Origin: Gammaproteobacteria bacterium (ex Lamellibrachia satsuma)
GTDB taxonomy: Bacteria > Pseudomonadota > Gammaproteobacteria > Chromatiales > Chromatiaceae
Length of the DNA stretch: 64,000 nucleotides
Assembly (NCBI GenBank): GCA_019623805.1
Contig: CP053680.1
Location: 3,760,001 to 3,824,000 of the forward strand
Reading direction: 5' to 3'
The position numbers and the translations under genes are program-made. The notes under the pieces were generated by a model that saw only the letters and a program-made list of their open reading frames with translations, was not told the origin of the DNA and did no database searches. This document shows, piece by piece, positions 8,459-17,352 of the stretch; position 1 is the first letter of the stretch; each line of letters begins with the position of its first letter.

Positions 8459-9487
8459 TTACGGCTTGAAAAAGGGGTTGAGCATCAGGTCACGCGGGTC
8501 TTCTGTGGGTGGCTCACAGCTCAACCAGGTGGTCCAGCCTAACTGTCCCTCAGTGCCCAACCGGATTGGCGGTATCTGCTCTTTTTTCAGGATGAGATTC
8601 AGGTCCCAGTGCAGTTCGTCACCGATGTAGTTCTTTACGATGGCTGTCAGGCGTTTGAAACTCTCTCCACCAGGCAGCATACGCAGGTAGTCCGCAAGTT
8701 CGAGCGGCCCCAATATGATGCGGAACTTATGCTGACAATCCCACACTTGGGCGCCGATGACAGCGGTCAGACCGAGGGCGCCTGTCTCTGGGGATTCGCC
8801 AAGCCGGCAGCGGGTATCTTGCGGCAGGGTCATCCAGTGTCCCACGAACTGCTCAATGGACACCGGCAGCCGAAAAACCCCCGCCAGAATCGATTGTAGA
8901 CCGTCTGCGTTGTGGACTTGGTTGGAGATCCAGCCTGAGTAGTGCAGTTTGGCCAAGTCGGGCATTTCGTCCCGCTTGCGAAGCGACGGCATGCCGTAAC
9001 CGCAAGTGGCGCCCAAGTAGGTGGCGAACCGGTCCTGCTCCGGCCGATCATGACTGACTGCCGGTTGGGCATTGGCCCAGGCACGGTAGAAGAGCGAAAG
9101 AAAGCGGTGATGAAACAGGTCGGCGAAGCGGCTGAAGGTGGGGTCGTCTGAATTGCGCACCCGATCCCGGGCATATTCTGACAGATGCAGCGGGAGGGGC
9201 GCGTTGGGTCCGAACAGGCCGAAGAACAACACCTCCAAACGTGGGCGTTGTCCTTCATTAGCAGGGATGAAGCTGGAGATACTGGAGGGAGCGAATGACA
9301 GGGAAGCCTCTTCTCCCAGCCGGATTGCATCATCTGCGGGGCGCAGGGACTCGCCGAACCGGGGATTGCCCGGATGGTAGGCTTCGAGCGCCCGCATGGC
9401 CCAGTAGAAGTCGTAGCTATACGGCTCTTGGGTGAGGCTCTGCTCCAGCGCTAGAGCAAGTGTTGCTGTCCTGTGCGTAACGGCCAT
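8459..9487 (-). CDS. tssG: T6SS baseplate protein TssG
   Basis: A 342-residue protein of the TssG (VasB/ImpH, DUF1305) family. With TssF, TssE and TssK it forms the wedge of the T6SS baseplate that docks the sheath on the membrane complex. Family marks seen: an N-terminal 'PYSYDFYWAMRALE', 'RPADDAIRLGEEASLSFAPS', 'LEVLFFGLFGPNAPLPLHLSEYA' and the C-terminal 'GPLELADYLRMLPGG' segment. Length is normal. It starts at ATG 9487 inside tssF (37-bp overlap), so translation is probably coupled. It ends 408 bp before tssH. Confidence 0.96.
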   Translation of the reverse strand: MAVTHRTATLALALEQSLTQEPYSYDFYWAMRALEAYHPGNPRFGESLRPADDAIRLGEEASLSFAPSSISSFIPANEGQRPRLEVLFFGLFGPNAPLPLHLSEYARDRVRNSDDPTFSRFADLFHHRFLSLFYRAWANAQPAVSHDRPEQDRFATYLGATCGYGMPSLRKRDEMPDLAKLHYSGWISNQVHNADGLQSILAGVFRLPVSIEQFVGHWMTLPQDTRCRLGESPETGALGLTAVIGAQVWDCQHKFRIILGPLELADYLRMLPGGESFKRLTAIVKNYIGDELHWDLNLILKKEQIPPIRLGTEGQLGWTTWLSCEPPTEDPRDLMLNPFFKP

Positions 9488-11319
9488 CGCATGATCTCGC
9501 CGCGATCCGTTGTGCGGATGACGGTCTGGGTGAATGAGTTGAGAGAGACATAGCGGCCAAAAAACCGCTCCATAATCGCGCCCAACAGGAATACGCCGGT
9601 GCCTTCGAATTCGTCCTCGTTCAGGGTCAGGGTGATCTCCAGGCCACGGCCGAAGGCGATTGGCCCGGGTATGGGAACGCGGCGGATGATTGGTTTTGAG
9701 GTGATGCTCTTGACACCGCCGATCTGCTTGCGCACGGGCGCTTCAGCGACATTGCTGTAAAGGCTCATCAACTCCCGTAGTGCCGCCGCACCCTGGGCCT
9801 CGTCGTTGTCGATCAGCGAGAGGTAGTTGAGCGACAGATGACTGACCAGCCGCCAAGTGGTATCACCCTCCGCCCAGGAGGGTCGGGGGCGAGTAGGGCC
9901 GGCGACCACCCGCACACTGTCGAACGGCCCTCCGCTCTCCAGGGTGAAGTCGGTGGTGCCTTTACCAACCGGCATCTGCAGTGGCAGATCCCGGTTGGTA
10001 CAGAGGGTGGAGATACCCAACTGCCGCAGGTCCGGGTGGTAGGGTGCCTCTTTGGCATCCACCAGGGTGAGGAATACCTCGCTGCCGATGTAACTTGAAC
10101 GCGGCCCGTTGCGTCGCTGACGGGAGGAGATGACACGTGGGTCACGTCTCAGAGTAAAAAATCCCTCATCGGTCTGTTGTACCGCCAAGTCGTGGGAGGC
10201 ATAAAATGGCAGGAACTCCTGCTCCGCTTTAGTGCCGACACCGTAGCCGGTGACGCCGGTGATTGAATAGACCTCGTAGTCCAATGGGCGGGTCCGGTCC
10301 GGCACCAGGTGGTGTTCATGTTCTTTTTGGGTCAGGTGGATGCGGTCGCACTGCTTGGGGAAGAGGTTGACCGCCGGTGTACAGAAGAGGGCGAAATTGT
10401 CTGCGTTGACCACCTTTTCCAGATAGGTATCACTGCGGTTGAGCAGGATGATCAGTTCGATCTCATCGTGCGGACAGCGCTTGAAAGCTGGAGCCAGTCC
10501 TGTCAGCTCGACAAACATGAAGCGTGCCGGAAAAGCGAAATATTCATGCAGCAGACGGTATCCTTCAAAGGAGCGGTCGGTGAAAGGCAGCAGAGCCTCG
10601 CTGTCGTCAAATTCCATCTGATTGATCGATTGCCGATCCATAACCTCCTGCCAGGGGGCGGGACGACTGGTGGGGCGCGCCACCACCGCCACTGCGTTGC
10701 CCAGGATCTGCTCATAGAGGTGCATGGGGAGTTCGTCTGCGCCCTGCAGATAGAGTGGCAGGCTTTCCAGAGCCAGCTTGTCGCAGCTGAGTCCTGCGGT
10801 GACCCGCAAACGCAGTCGAATGCCTGCCTTGGCTTCCGGGAGATGGGGCAGGTCGATGCCGGCAAGAGAACGCAGGTAGGTGGCGTCGGTTACTTCCAGT
10901 GGCCAGAGGACCGTTTCCCTGACGGTACGATATTCGCAGGCGGTCTGATCGTGTTTACCCATCAGGCTACGCATGGCGCTGTCCCGGGGCAGGGTGAAAC
11001 CGTCTGCCAGCCCCCCCTCCATAAGATCGGGCTGAAACCGGACGACTGTCATGGAAGGTGTTGGCGACAGGTAGTGGGGATAGACCGCTTCCAGCAGGTG
11101 TTGTGTGAAACGGGGAAATTCAGCGTCGAGTTTAAGTTGGATGCGACCGGCAAGAAAGGCGAAACCTTCGAGCAGGCGCTCCACATAAGGGTCGGCGCAC
11201 TCGAAACCTTCGAGTCCGAGCCGACCGGCGATCTTGGGAAACTCCTTGGCGAATTCGCCGCCCATCTCCCGAATGAACTGTAACTCCCGGTTGTAGTATT
11301 GCAGCAACCGAGGATCCAT
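9451..11319 (-). CDS. tssF: T6SS baseplate protein TssF
   Basis: A 622-residue protein of the TssF (VasA/ImpG, DUF879) family, the large wedge subunit of the baseplate. The N-terminus 'MDPRLLQYYNRELQFIREMGGEFAKEFPKIA' style opening and 'DPYVERLLEGFAFLAGRIQLKLDAEFPRF' are diagnostic, followed by 'LEAVYPHYLSPTPSM'. Length matches the family. Its ATG overlaps the tssE stop by one base (TGATG), and it overlaps tssG by 37 bp, so the three genes are translationally linked. Confidence 0.97.
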   Translation of the reverse strand: MDPRLLQYYNRELQFIREMGGEFAKEFPKIAGRLGLEGFECADPYVERLLEGFAFLAGRIQLKLDAEFPRFTQHLLEAVYPHYLSPTPSMTVVRFQPDLMEGGLADGFTLPRDSAMRSLMGKHDQTACEYRTVRETVLWPLEVTDATYLRSLAGIDLPHLPEAKAGIRLRLRVTAGLSCDKLALESLPLYLQGADELPMHLYEQILGNAVAVVARPTSRPAPWQEVMDRQSINQMEFDDSEALLPFTDRSFEGYRLLHEYFAFPARFMFVELTGLAPAFKRCPHDEIELIILLNRSDTYLEKVVNADNFALFCTPAVNLFPKQCDRIHLTQKEHEHHLVPDRTRPLDYEVYSITGVTGYGVGTKAEQEFLPFYASHDLAVQQTDEGFFTLRRDPRVISSRQRRNGPRSSYIGSEVFLTLVDAKEAPYHPDLRQLGISTLCTNRDLPLQMPVGKGTTDFTLESGGPFDSVRVVAGPTRPRPSWAEGDTTWRLVSHLSLNYLSLIDNDEAQGAAALRELMSLYSNVAEAPVRKQIGGVKSITSKPIIRRVPIPGPIAFGRGLEITLTLNEDEFEGTGVFLLGAIMERFFGRYVSLNSFTQTVIRTTDRGEIMRWPLRTGQQHLL

Positions 11320-11834
11320 CAGCCCCTGCCCCCGCCGGAATAGTCGGAGACGGTGACGGTGCCGACCTCCAGGTCGATCTCGGTTTTCATGTACATATGC
11401 AGCGGTACCGGTTCTGCCCAGAGTTCAGCTTCGATGTCGAAGGTCATGGCATTGTGGCTCATGTGGCTCTCGGCAACCTGGAGTTTGACTCTGACGCTGT
11501 TCTTGAGCAGCCGGGGTTCGAAGTCGATGATCGCCTGGCGCAACAGCCTCTCCAGAACGGGCACGTCGACACTGGATGCCGTGTGGCCGGCAAAGTCCGG
11601 GACCCCGTAGTTGAGCACCGACCGTGCTGCTTCAGGATACGCCTCCAGGTTCTGCATGGTGCCCAGATTTACCGTGTTGAGCAGCCAACTCAGATCCCGT
11701 AGCACACTCTCCCGGAGTTTTTGAATCGAGAGCACCCGCTGGTCACGGGACTCGTTTTTTTTGTTCGGGTGATCATCGGCCAACCGATCCAGCAGGGACG
11801 GCTGCAGACGCTCTTTTTGGGTGAGTTCAGCCAA
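11319..11834 (-). CDS. tssE: T6SS baseplate protein TssE (gp25-like)
   Basis: A 171-residue member of the TssE/gp25 family. Family knowledge: TssE is the baseplate piece that joins the wedge to the first sheath ring. Visible marks are 'PSLLDRLADD', the central 'LRESVLRDLSWLLNT', 'SVLNYGVPDFAG' and the gp25-type 'RQAIIDFEPRLL' segment. It lies 15 bp after tagJ and shares one base with tssF. Confidence 0.95.
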   Translation of the reverse strand: MAELTQKERLQPSLLDRLADDHPNKKNESRDQRVLSIQKLRESVLRDLSWLLNTVNLGTMQNLEAYPEAARSVLNYGVPDFAGHTASSVDVPVLERLLRQAIIDFEPRLLKNSVRVKLQVAESHMSHNAMTFDIEAELWAEPVPLHMYMKTEIDLEVGTVTVSDYSGGGRG

Positions 11835-11849
11835 GGTTTGTCGAATCCG

Positions 11850-12677
11850 TCAGGTCTCATCCTGTGGTGTCGGCTCCGCAGGTTCATCCACTGTGTCCAG
11901 GTTGATTTCACGGATGTTCATCAGAGGAAATTCACCGCCATCGGTGGTCAGCATACGCTGTCCCAGCCCCAGATAGAGGTCTGAACCGGCGTCGATCCAC
12001 TCGGTCTTGCGGCTCAGTTGGATTTGTGGGTCCTGGCTGGCAAACGAACCGGGATAGCGGGTGGGAATAAGCCCTGCCGCTTCACCGCCGTTGGCCCAGG
12101 TGAAGTAGGCGGGCATCCAGACCAGGTCGCGCAGGTCCTCGGGTTCCTCGATGTTGATGCGGCGGATCTGCTGCATCGGCACCCAGTAGTAGTGCCCGTT
12201 GACCACCGCTTCGAGGACAGGGCCAAGGCGGGGATCCGCATCGGCGATCCACTCGAAGGGCTGGCCGTCGAGGGTGCCACTGATAGTGGGAGCCGCCTCG
12301 AAGGCCTGGCTGCGTATAGTCTGAGACTCGGCGTGTTGGCCCTCCGCACCGAGGCGCAGGGCTTCGATCAAAAGTGCTACCCACTCAGGGGGTTCACCGA
12401 ACAGCAGGGGAGAGCGTTTGCCGGCAAAAATCTCCTCCCGCAGAACCTCGCAACGGATCGCTTCGCGGTAGGTCTGCACCATGGCCAGGGTGCCGTCATC
12501 CAGGTCGGCTACCACACTCAGTTGGTTGAGCGCCCTATCCCACCTGCCCATTACCGACAGCAGTTGGAACAGGAAGGTCCGGTATTCGGCCTTGGCGGGG
12601 GCCTTGCGCACCTGATCCTGGAGCTGAGCCAGGGCCTCATCGAGATTCCCATCGCGCAGGGATTGTTGCGCCAACAT
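11850..12677 (-). CDS. tagJ: T6SS accessory protein TagJ (ImpE/SciE family)
   Basis: A 275-residue TagJ/ImpE protein. In other systems TagJ binds the sheath subunit TssB and modulates ClpV recruitment. Marks: an N-terminal TPR-like pair ('LRDGNLDEALAQLQDQVRKAPAKAEYR', then 'LLSVMGRWDRAL') and the ImpE C-terminal region 'DADPRLGPVLEAVVNGHYYWVP', 'DLVWMPAYFTWANGGE'. A GTG six bases earlier is possible, but ATG 12677 has GGGG at the right distance. It sits between hcp and tssE. Confidence 0.9.
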   Translation of the reverse strand: MLAQQSLRDGNLDEALAQLQDQVRKAPAKAEYRTFLFQLLSVMGRWDRALNQLSVVADLDDGTLAMVQTYREAIRCEVLREEIFAGKRSPLLFGEPPEWVALLIEALRLGAEGQHAESQTIRSQAFEAAPTISGTLDGQPFEWIADADPRLGPVLEAVVNGHYYWVPMQQIRRINIEEPEDLRDLVWMPAYFTWANGGEAAGLIPTRYPGSFASQDPQIQLSRKTEWIDAGSDLYLGLGQRMLTTDGGEFPLMNIREINLDTVDEPAEPTPQDET

Positions 12678-12795
12678 ATTCACACCCCGATCAATTCAGC
12701 GAAGGGGTGTTTCGGTTCACCGCCTTCAGGATGACAGGAGAGGGCAGCCCCACCGGTTTGCGGGGCCATCCCATATAGCCATCGACGGAGATCCG

Positions 12796-13287
12796 TCACT
12801 TTTTCACATCATTTTTTGCCACATCAAAATCAAACTTGATCAGGCCGCCATCTTTGGCACCCTTCTGATCCTGCGGCTGGTATTCGTACTTTACCTCTGC
12901 GAAATTCAATGTGATATTTTCGGTCAGCCGGTCTTCGCCGCCGCTGCCACCTGCGGATATCGAGGTCACGATCACCTCTTTCATGGTGACGATGACGTAC
13001 TCCAAAGGAGCCTTGCCACCGGCCTTGCGCACGGTCAATTTTGCCTCGTCGAATTGCTCGCCTGAGGCGCAATATTTGTAGAGATTCGGTGTGGACTTGT
13101 CCACATATTTAGTCAACGACAGATCCTGCACCGAAACCTTGCCGCCACCGCCACCACCACCCGTATGCATGGTGCCGGACTGACTCATGCCCCAACTCCA
13201 GGCGAGGACGTCGATCTCGCCTTTGTGTGATTTGTCCTGGGCTTCACCTTTGATGTCGCCAATCTTGATAAACATGTCAACAGCCAT
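12796..13287 (-). CDS. hcp: T6SS tube protein Hcp (TssD)
   Basis: A 163-residue Hcp protein, the subunit of hexameric rings that stack into the inner tube carried inside the sheath. The start 'MAVDMFIKIGDIKGEAQDKSHKG' and 'IDVLAWSWGMSQSG' are classic, as is the C-terminal 'ITLNFAEVKYEYQPQ'. It has a seven-glycine run after 'GTMHT'. Strong ribosome site (TAGGAGAG) before ATG 13287. Length is normal and there is no C-terminal effector extension. It lies 94 bp after tssC. Confidence 0.97.
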   Translation of the reverse strand: MAVDMFIKIGDIKGEAQDKSHKGEIDVLAWSWGMSQSGTMHTGGGGGGGKVSVQDLSLTKYVDKSTPNLYKYCASGEQFDEAKLTVRKAGGKAPLEYVIVTMKEVIVTSISAGGSGGEDRLTENITLNFAEVKYEYQPQDQKGAKDGGLIKFDFDVAKNDVKK

Positions 13288-13381
13288 GATATCTCTCCTA
13301 AATGCTCAACGTGTTGTACCTGACATCGGCCGGGTGTTGGTCTGCGGAAAAAATCCACACTCAATAACCGGCGACATCTCC

Positions 13382-14878
13382 TTACCCGGCTTTAGCTGAT
13401 GGCAGCTTCGATACTAGGCGCAGCGAAACCGTCAGACCTTCCAGTTGATAGTGGGGACGCAGGAAGAATTTCGAGGTGTAGTACCCCGGATTTCCCTCCA
13501 CTTCCTCAACCACGACTTCCGCAGCCGCCAAAGGATGTTCTGCCTTGGTGGTCTCGGAAGAGTGGGCCGGATCCCCGTCCACGTACTGCAGGATCCAGTC
13601 CTGCAGCCAACGCTGCATCTCTTCCCTCTCTTTGAACGAACCCACTTTGTCGCGCACGATGCACTTCAGGTAGTGTGCAAAGCGGCAAGTGGCGAACAGG
13701 TAGGGCAGGCGGGCCGCCAGATTTGCGTTGGCGGTGGCATCGGGATCATCGTATTCCGCAGGTTTCTGGAATGACTGGGCGCCGATGAAAGCGGCGAAGT
13801 CGGTGTTTTTCTTGTGTACCAGCGGCATAAAGCCGTTTTTGGCCAGTTCTGCTTCCCGCCGGTCGCTGATCGCGATCTCGGTGGGGCACTTCATATCCAC
13901 CCCGCCGTCGTCTGTGGGGAAGCTATGTGCCGGCAGGCCTTCCACCGCGCCTCCGGACTCGATGCCGCGGATTCGGGAACACCAGCCGTACATCTTGAAC
14001 GAACGGTTGATATTTACGGCCATGGCATAGGCGGCGTTGGCCCAAGTGTACTTATCGTGGTCGGCGTTGCCGGTCTCTTCCTCAAAATCGAACTCTTCCA
14101 CCGGATCGGTTTTAGCACCGTACGGCATGCGGGAGAGGAATCGGGGCATGGCAAGGCCGATGTACTTGGCATCATCGGACTCTCGCAGTGAGTTCCAGGC
14201 CGCATATTCCGGGGTCTGAAAAATCTTGGTCAGATCGCGAGGATTGCTCAGTTCCTGCCAGGAGTCCATCTGCATGGTGGTGGGTGCAGCGCCGGCGATG
14301 AAAGGTGCATGAACTGCGGCGGCAACCTTGGCCATCTCCCCCAGAAGCTCCACGTCGGGTGCGCTCTGGTCGAAGTGGAAGTCACCCACCAGACAGCCGT
14401 AGGGCTCACCGCCAAACTGGCCGAACTCTTCTTCATAGAGCTTCTTGAAGATGGGACTCTGATCCCAGGCAGTGCCTTTGAACTTCTTCAGGTTCTTGTG
14501 CAGATCTTTCTTCGAGATGTTCATGACCCTGATCTTGAGCATCTCATCGGTTTCGGTGTTGTTGACCAGATGGTGCAGGCCGCGCCAGGCACCTTCGAGC
14601 TTCTGAAAATCCTCATTGTGCAGGATCTGGTTAACCTGTTCGGTGAGGCGTTTGTCGATCTCGGCGATCATCTCCCGAATGGTAACGGTAACGTCGGCTG
14701 ACACTGTGACGGAAGCGGATAAGGCCTGCTCCGCCAAGGTCTGCACGGCATTCTCCACATCCTCGCGGGCGCGGTCCGATTTCGGGCGGATCTCCTGATT
14801 CAGCAGTGACGCGAAATCACCGGCCTCCAGGGTTGTTGCTTCCGCTTGCGCCTGTACGTCTTTTTCCAGCTCTGCCAT
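13382..14878 (-). CDS. tssC: T6SS sheath large subunit TssC
   Basis: A 498-residue TssC (VipB/ImpC), partner of TssB in the contractile sheath. Marks: 'LEGAWRGLHHLVNNTETDEMLKIRVMN', 'EFGQFGGEPYGCLVGDF', 'RFLSRMPYG', 'WANAAYAMAVNINRSF', 'GLPAHSFPTDDGG' and the C-terminal 'FLRPHYQLEGLTVSLRLVSKLPS'. Full length. It begins 3 bp after the tssB stop, with its GGAGGG ribosome site overlapping the end of tssB. Typical tssB-tssC pair. Confidence 0.98.
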   Translation of the reverse strand: MAELEKDVQAQAEATTLEAGDFASLLNQEIRPKSDRAREDVENAVQTLAEQALSASVTVSADVTVTIREMIAEIDKRLTEQVNQILHNEDFQKLEGAWRGLHHLVNNTETDEMLKIRVMNISKKDLHKNLKKFKGTAWDQSPIFKKLYEEEFGQFGGEPYGCLVGDFHFDQSAPDVELLGEMAKVAAAVHAPFIAGAAPTTMQMDSWQELSNPRDLTKIFQTPEYAAWNSLRESDDAKYIGLAMPRFLSRMPYGAKTDPVEEFDFEEETGNADHDKYTWANAAYAMAVNINRSFKMYGWCSRIRGIESGGAVEGLPAHSFPTDDGGVDMKCPTEIAISDRREAELAKNGFMPLVHKKNTDFAAFIGAQSFQKPAEYDDPDATANANLAARLPYLFATCRFAHYLKCIVRDKVGSFKEREEMQRWLQDWILQYVDGDPAHSSETTKAEHPLAAAEVVVEEVEGNPGYYTSKFFLRPHYQLEGLTVSLRLVSKLPSAKAG

Positions 14879-14881
14879 GGT

Positions 14882-15409
14882 TTAACCCTCCTCTTCCTCT
14901 GCCGCTGTTTCATCGTCCCCGGGCTTTGGTGCCGAGGCCAGAGATTGCAGCAGGGTGGGATCGTTCAGGGCCTTGGAGATGAGCTCCTCAGCGCCGGCTT
15001 TACCGTCCATGTAGGTCATCAGGTTGGCGAGTTGGGTGCGCGCCTGCAGCAGTTCGTTCAAGGCGCCTACCTTGCGTGCCACCGCTGCCGGGGAGAAATC
15101 GTCCATGCTCTCGAAAGTGAGGTCCACACTGAGGCTGCCTTCACCCGTCAGGGTATTGGGCACCTGGAAGGCCGCCCGGGGTTTCATCGACTTGAGACGA
15201 TCGTCGAAGTTGTCGACATCGACCTCCAGCATCTTGCGCTCGGAAATCGGAGGCAGGGCCTCTTCGGGCTTGCCGGAGAGGTCTGCCATGACGCCCATGA
15301 CAAAGGGAAGCTGTACCTTCTTTTCGGCACCGTAAACCTCAACGTCGTATTCGATCTGAACGCGCGGTGCGCGATTCCTGGCTATGAATTTCTGACTGCT
15401 CTGGGCCAC
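14882..15409 (-). CDS. tssB: T6SS sheath small subunit TssB
   Basis: A 175-residue TssB (VipA/ImpB). Marks: 'PFVMGVMADLSG', 'LEVDVDNFDDRL', 'VDLTFESMDDFSPAAVARKV' and 'LNELLQARTQLANLMTYMDGK'. The start is GTG 15409 with GGAGGT 6 bases upstream. The C-terminal tail is acidic (six Glu near the end), as is common. It forms the sheath with TssC and carries the helix recognised by ClpV in known systems. Confidence 0.97.
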   Translation of the reverse strand: MAQSSQKFIARNRAPRVQIEYDVEVYGAEKKVQLPFVMGVMADLSGKPEEALPPISERKMLEVDVDNFDDRLKSMKPRAAFQVPNTLTGEGSLSVDLTFESMDDFSPAAVARKVGALNELLQARTQLANLMTYMDGKAGAEELISKALNDPTLLQSLASAPKPGDDETAAEEEEG

Positions 15410-15447
15410 GGTTTACCTCCAAGTTTGTTATTCAGGTGATACTGTAT

Positions 15448-16503
15448 TTACCAATTGTCTTCTGACGCCTCCGATCCCTCTTCCTCGTCAGGGCCGCGAA
15501 ATACGTCCACCTGGCTTATGGCATCCGGCGCCATGTTCCTGATGATATCCACGAAATCGAGAGAGATGAGTTTTTTTGCCCGCTCCATCAGGATAGGGAT
15601 CGGGCTTGATGGTTCATTTCTGTTGTAATAGTCGATGATCTTGTCCAGGGCCCGTGTTACGTCTGCCCGGGTGTTGATGTTTCCACTGAGTGCTGGCGCA
15701 GGGGCGCCTGAAGCCGCGCCTTGCTCTAAATTCGTCTCTTCCTCAGATCCCACGCCACGTGCCTCCAGTTGCCCGTTCAGAACCTGCTGTGCCTCTTTGA
15801 ACGAATCCACCAAATCGGAAAGGCTGATGGCGTTGGCTACACCGACCTGTTCCGTGATGAAGACCTCTAATTTGGTCAGGTGGTCGATGGACTCGTCCAC
15901 GGCCTCTGCGGTCGCTTGTAGTTCCTCCAAATCAGTATCCATGAAGGCGGCGTTAATCCGGGCCATGTCCACCGTGTCTGCGTCATCCAGCGGTTCAAGT
16001 TCACCATCGGCGATGGCGTAATCCCGCAGGCCGAATCTCCCCAGCATTCGGGAAGTGACCAGGGGCGCCTTGCTCAGAGGGCTCAGCATGCTGGTATTGT
16101 CGGTCAGTGCACTGATCGCGTTGATACGCATCGTGGGATCATTGTTGTCTTCTGCATCGAGTTGGGGATGAATCTGTTCCCAGTTTTGTTCGGCCAGGTT
16201 GTGCAGGAGGTTGATGCCTTTGGCGGCGCCACTATAGCCATCGATGTGGAGGGCTGCGCGGATGAGATAGATGAGGATGCGGATGTCTTTGGTGCGTGAA
16301 AGGAGTTCCAGGGAGGCATTTTGCATAGCCTTCCAGTCGGGTTCTTCCGCCTCCACGAGCGTATCCCCGATCTGCTGTTCTGCCCGGCCGGCGGCCAGCC
16401 GTTCCAGTTCGATGAATCCTGGATCGTACTCCAGATCTTCACCGCATGGGCTGTCAGCCGATACCTCTTGCAGGATGCTCTCTACATCGATTGCACTTGT
16501 CAT
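15448..16503 (-). CDS. tssA: T6SS cap/assembly protein TssA
   Basis: A 351-residue TssA with an N-terminal ImpA_N domain ('SADSPCGEDLEYDPGFIELERLA', then 'PDWKAMQNASLELLSRTKDIRILIYLIRAAL') and a C-terminal part with 'RADVTRALDKIIDYYNRNEPSSPIPILMERAKKL', the usual ring-forming region. TssA starts sheath assembly and caps the growing end in other systems. A TTG start 8 codons upstream is possible; ATG 16503 fits the family better. It follows a 256-bp gap containing a terminator-like hairpin, so it likely has its own promoter there. Confidence 0.94.
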   Translation of the reverse strand: MTSAIDVESILQEVSADSPCGEDLEYDPGFIELERLAAGRAEQQIGDTLVEAEEPDWKAMQNASLELLSRTKDIRILIYLIRAALHIDGYSGAAKGINLLHNLAEQNWEQIHPQLDAEDNNDPTMRINAISALTDNTSMLSPLSKAPLVTSRMLGRFGLRDYAIADGELEPLDDADTVDMARINAAFMDTDLEELQATAEAVDESIDHLTKLEVFITEQVGVANAISLSDLVDSFKEAQQVLNGQLEARGVGSEEETNLEQGAASGAPAPALSGNINTRADVTRALDKIIDYYNRNEPSSPIPILMERAKKLISLDFVDIIRNMAPDAISQVDVFRGPDEEEGSEASEDNW

Positions 16504-16705
16504 CGGCCAGCGTCCCGTTGTCCTCAATCTATTGCCGCAATCCGACCTATTTAGGATTGTAGACTACCCTGATTTCTTTATACTGAATCCAGCAAATTTA
16601 TTGTCCTATACTCATTCTTGTAGCACACTCTTCAGACCCCTGCAATCAACTGGAAAAGAAAACAAATCCTTCCTGGGAAAAGCTGCATATTGCCTGATAG
16701 ATGTC

Positions 16706-16740
16706 ATAAAAAATGCCCTTGTCTCTTACCGATCAGGGGC
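16706..16740 (-). terminator. Likely Rho-independent terminator after the vgrG unit
   Basis: Read on the minus strand, GCCCCTG (16740-16734) pairs with CAAGGGC (16721-16715), six of seven positions, and is followed by TTTTTT. It sits 20 bp after the accessory gene that follows vgrG and would separate that unit from tssA. Confidence 0.5.
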
Positions 16741-16759
16741 TTATTACATACGCTCACTT

Positions 16760-17341
16760 TCAGTGGTTCTTGCCGCCGCCGCCATTGGCGATATCGATGG
16801 CCTGGCTGATATAGGTGCGGTATCTGTCGTTCGCCAGCTCCGGTGTCTTATGGTACGCCGCCAAAATCATGGCCCCCCAGACCATCTTGCCGGTGATGCC
16901 GTCAGGGGGCGGGACCGGAGGCAGATCGGCATGGGCGATGACGTCTCCGCTCCAGAAAGCAGAGGCTGCGGCGAAACCTGCGGGGGTGTCGAGTCCGGCG
17001 GACTCTGCGATATCCATCAGGGTCCGGCGCTGCTCATCAGTTGGTTTGTAGACCCACTGCTCGGCTTGGGCGATGGCCTTGTTCTCGGCCTCGGAGGTTG
17101 ATTCATCGACTGCGCTGCGGGCAACCAGGCAGGCCAGCCAGACGGCTTCACGCTCGGGCAGGGCGAAGGCGATAAATCGAGCGGCATCGGCCAGGTATTC
17201 GTGCTCCATCAGGATCTGCAGAAACTGGGCGGGTGTTTGGTTCTCCTGCAGCAGAGGCGCTGCCTCTTCATCCAAATCGAAAAGGAGACAGACTTCGTTG
17301 GCGGTAGCGACTTTGACCTTGTTCAGTTTGATATCTTCCAT
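16760..17341 (-). CDS. T6SS-linked accessory protein, function unknown (DUF6931-like)
   Basis: A 193-residue acidic, mainly helical cytoplasmic protein with no signal peptide or membrane segment. Segments such as 'ARFIAFALPEREAVWLACLVAR', 'AAASAFWSGDV' and the C-terminal 'YRTYISQAIDIANGGGGKN' resemble a small family often found next to vgrG in T6SS loci (I associate it with DUF6931; from memory, not searched). It starts 11 bp after the vgrG stop, so it is co-transcribed with vgrG. A role as adaptor or chaperone for VgrG loading is inference. Confidence 0.6.
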   Translation of the reverse strand: MEDIKLNKVKVATANEVCLLFDLDEEAAPLLQENQTPAQFLQILMEHEYLADAARFIAFALPEREAVWLACLVARSAVDESTSEAENKAIAQAEQWVYKPTDEQRRTLMDIAESAGLDTPAGFAAASAFWSGDVIAHADLPPVPPPDGITGKMVWGAMILAAYHKTPELANDRYRTYISQAIDIANGGGGKNH

Positions 17342-17352
17342 TGAATCACAGC

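Noticed and set aside
10309..11283. 324-residue ORF antisense to tssF
   Set aside because: tssF is a clear family member in the other strand; this ORF has no recognisable features.
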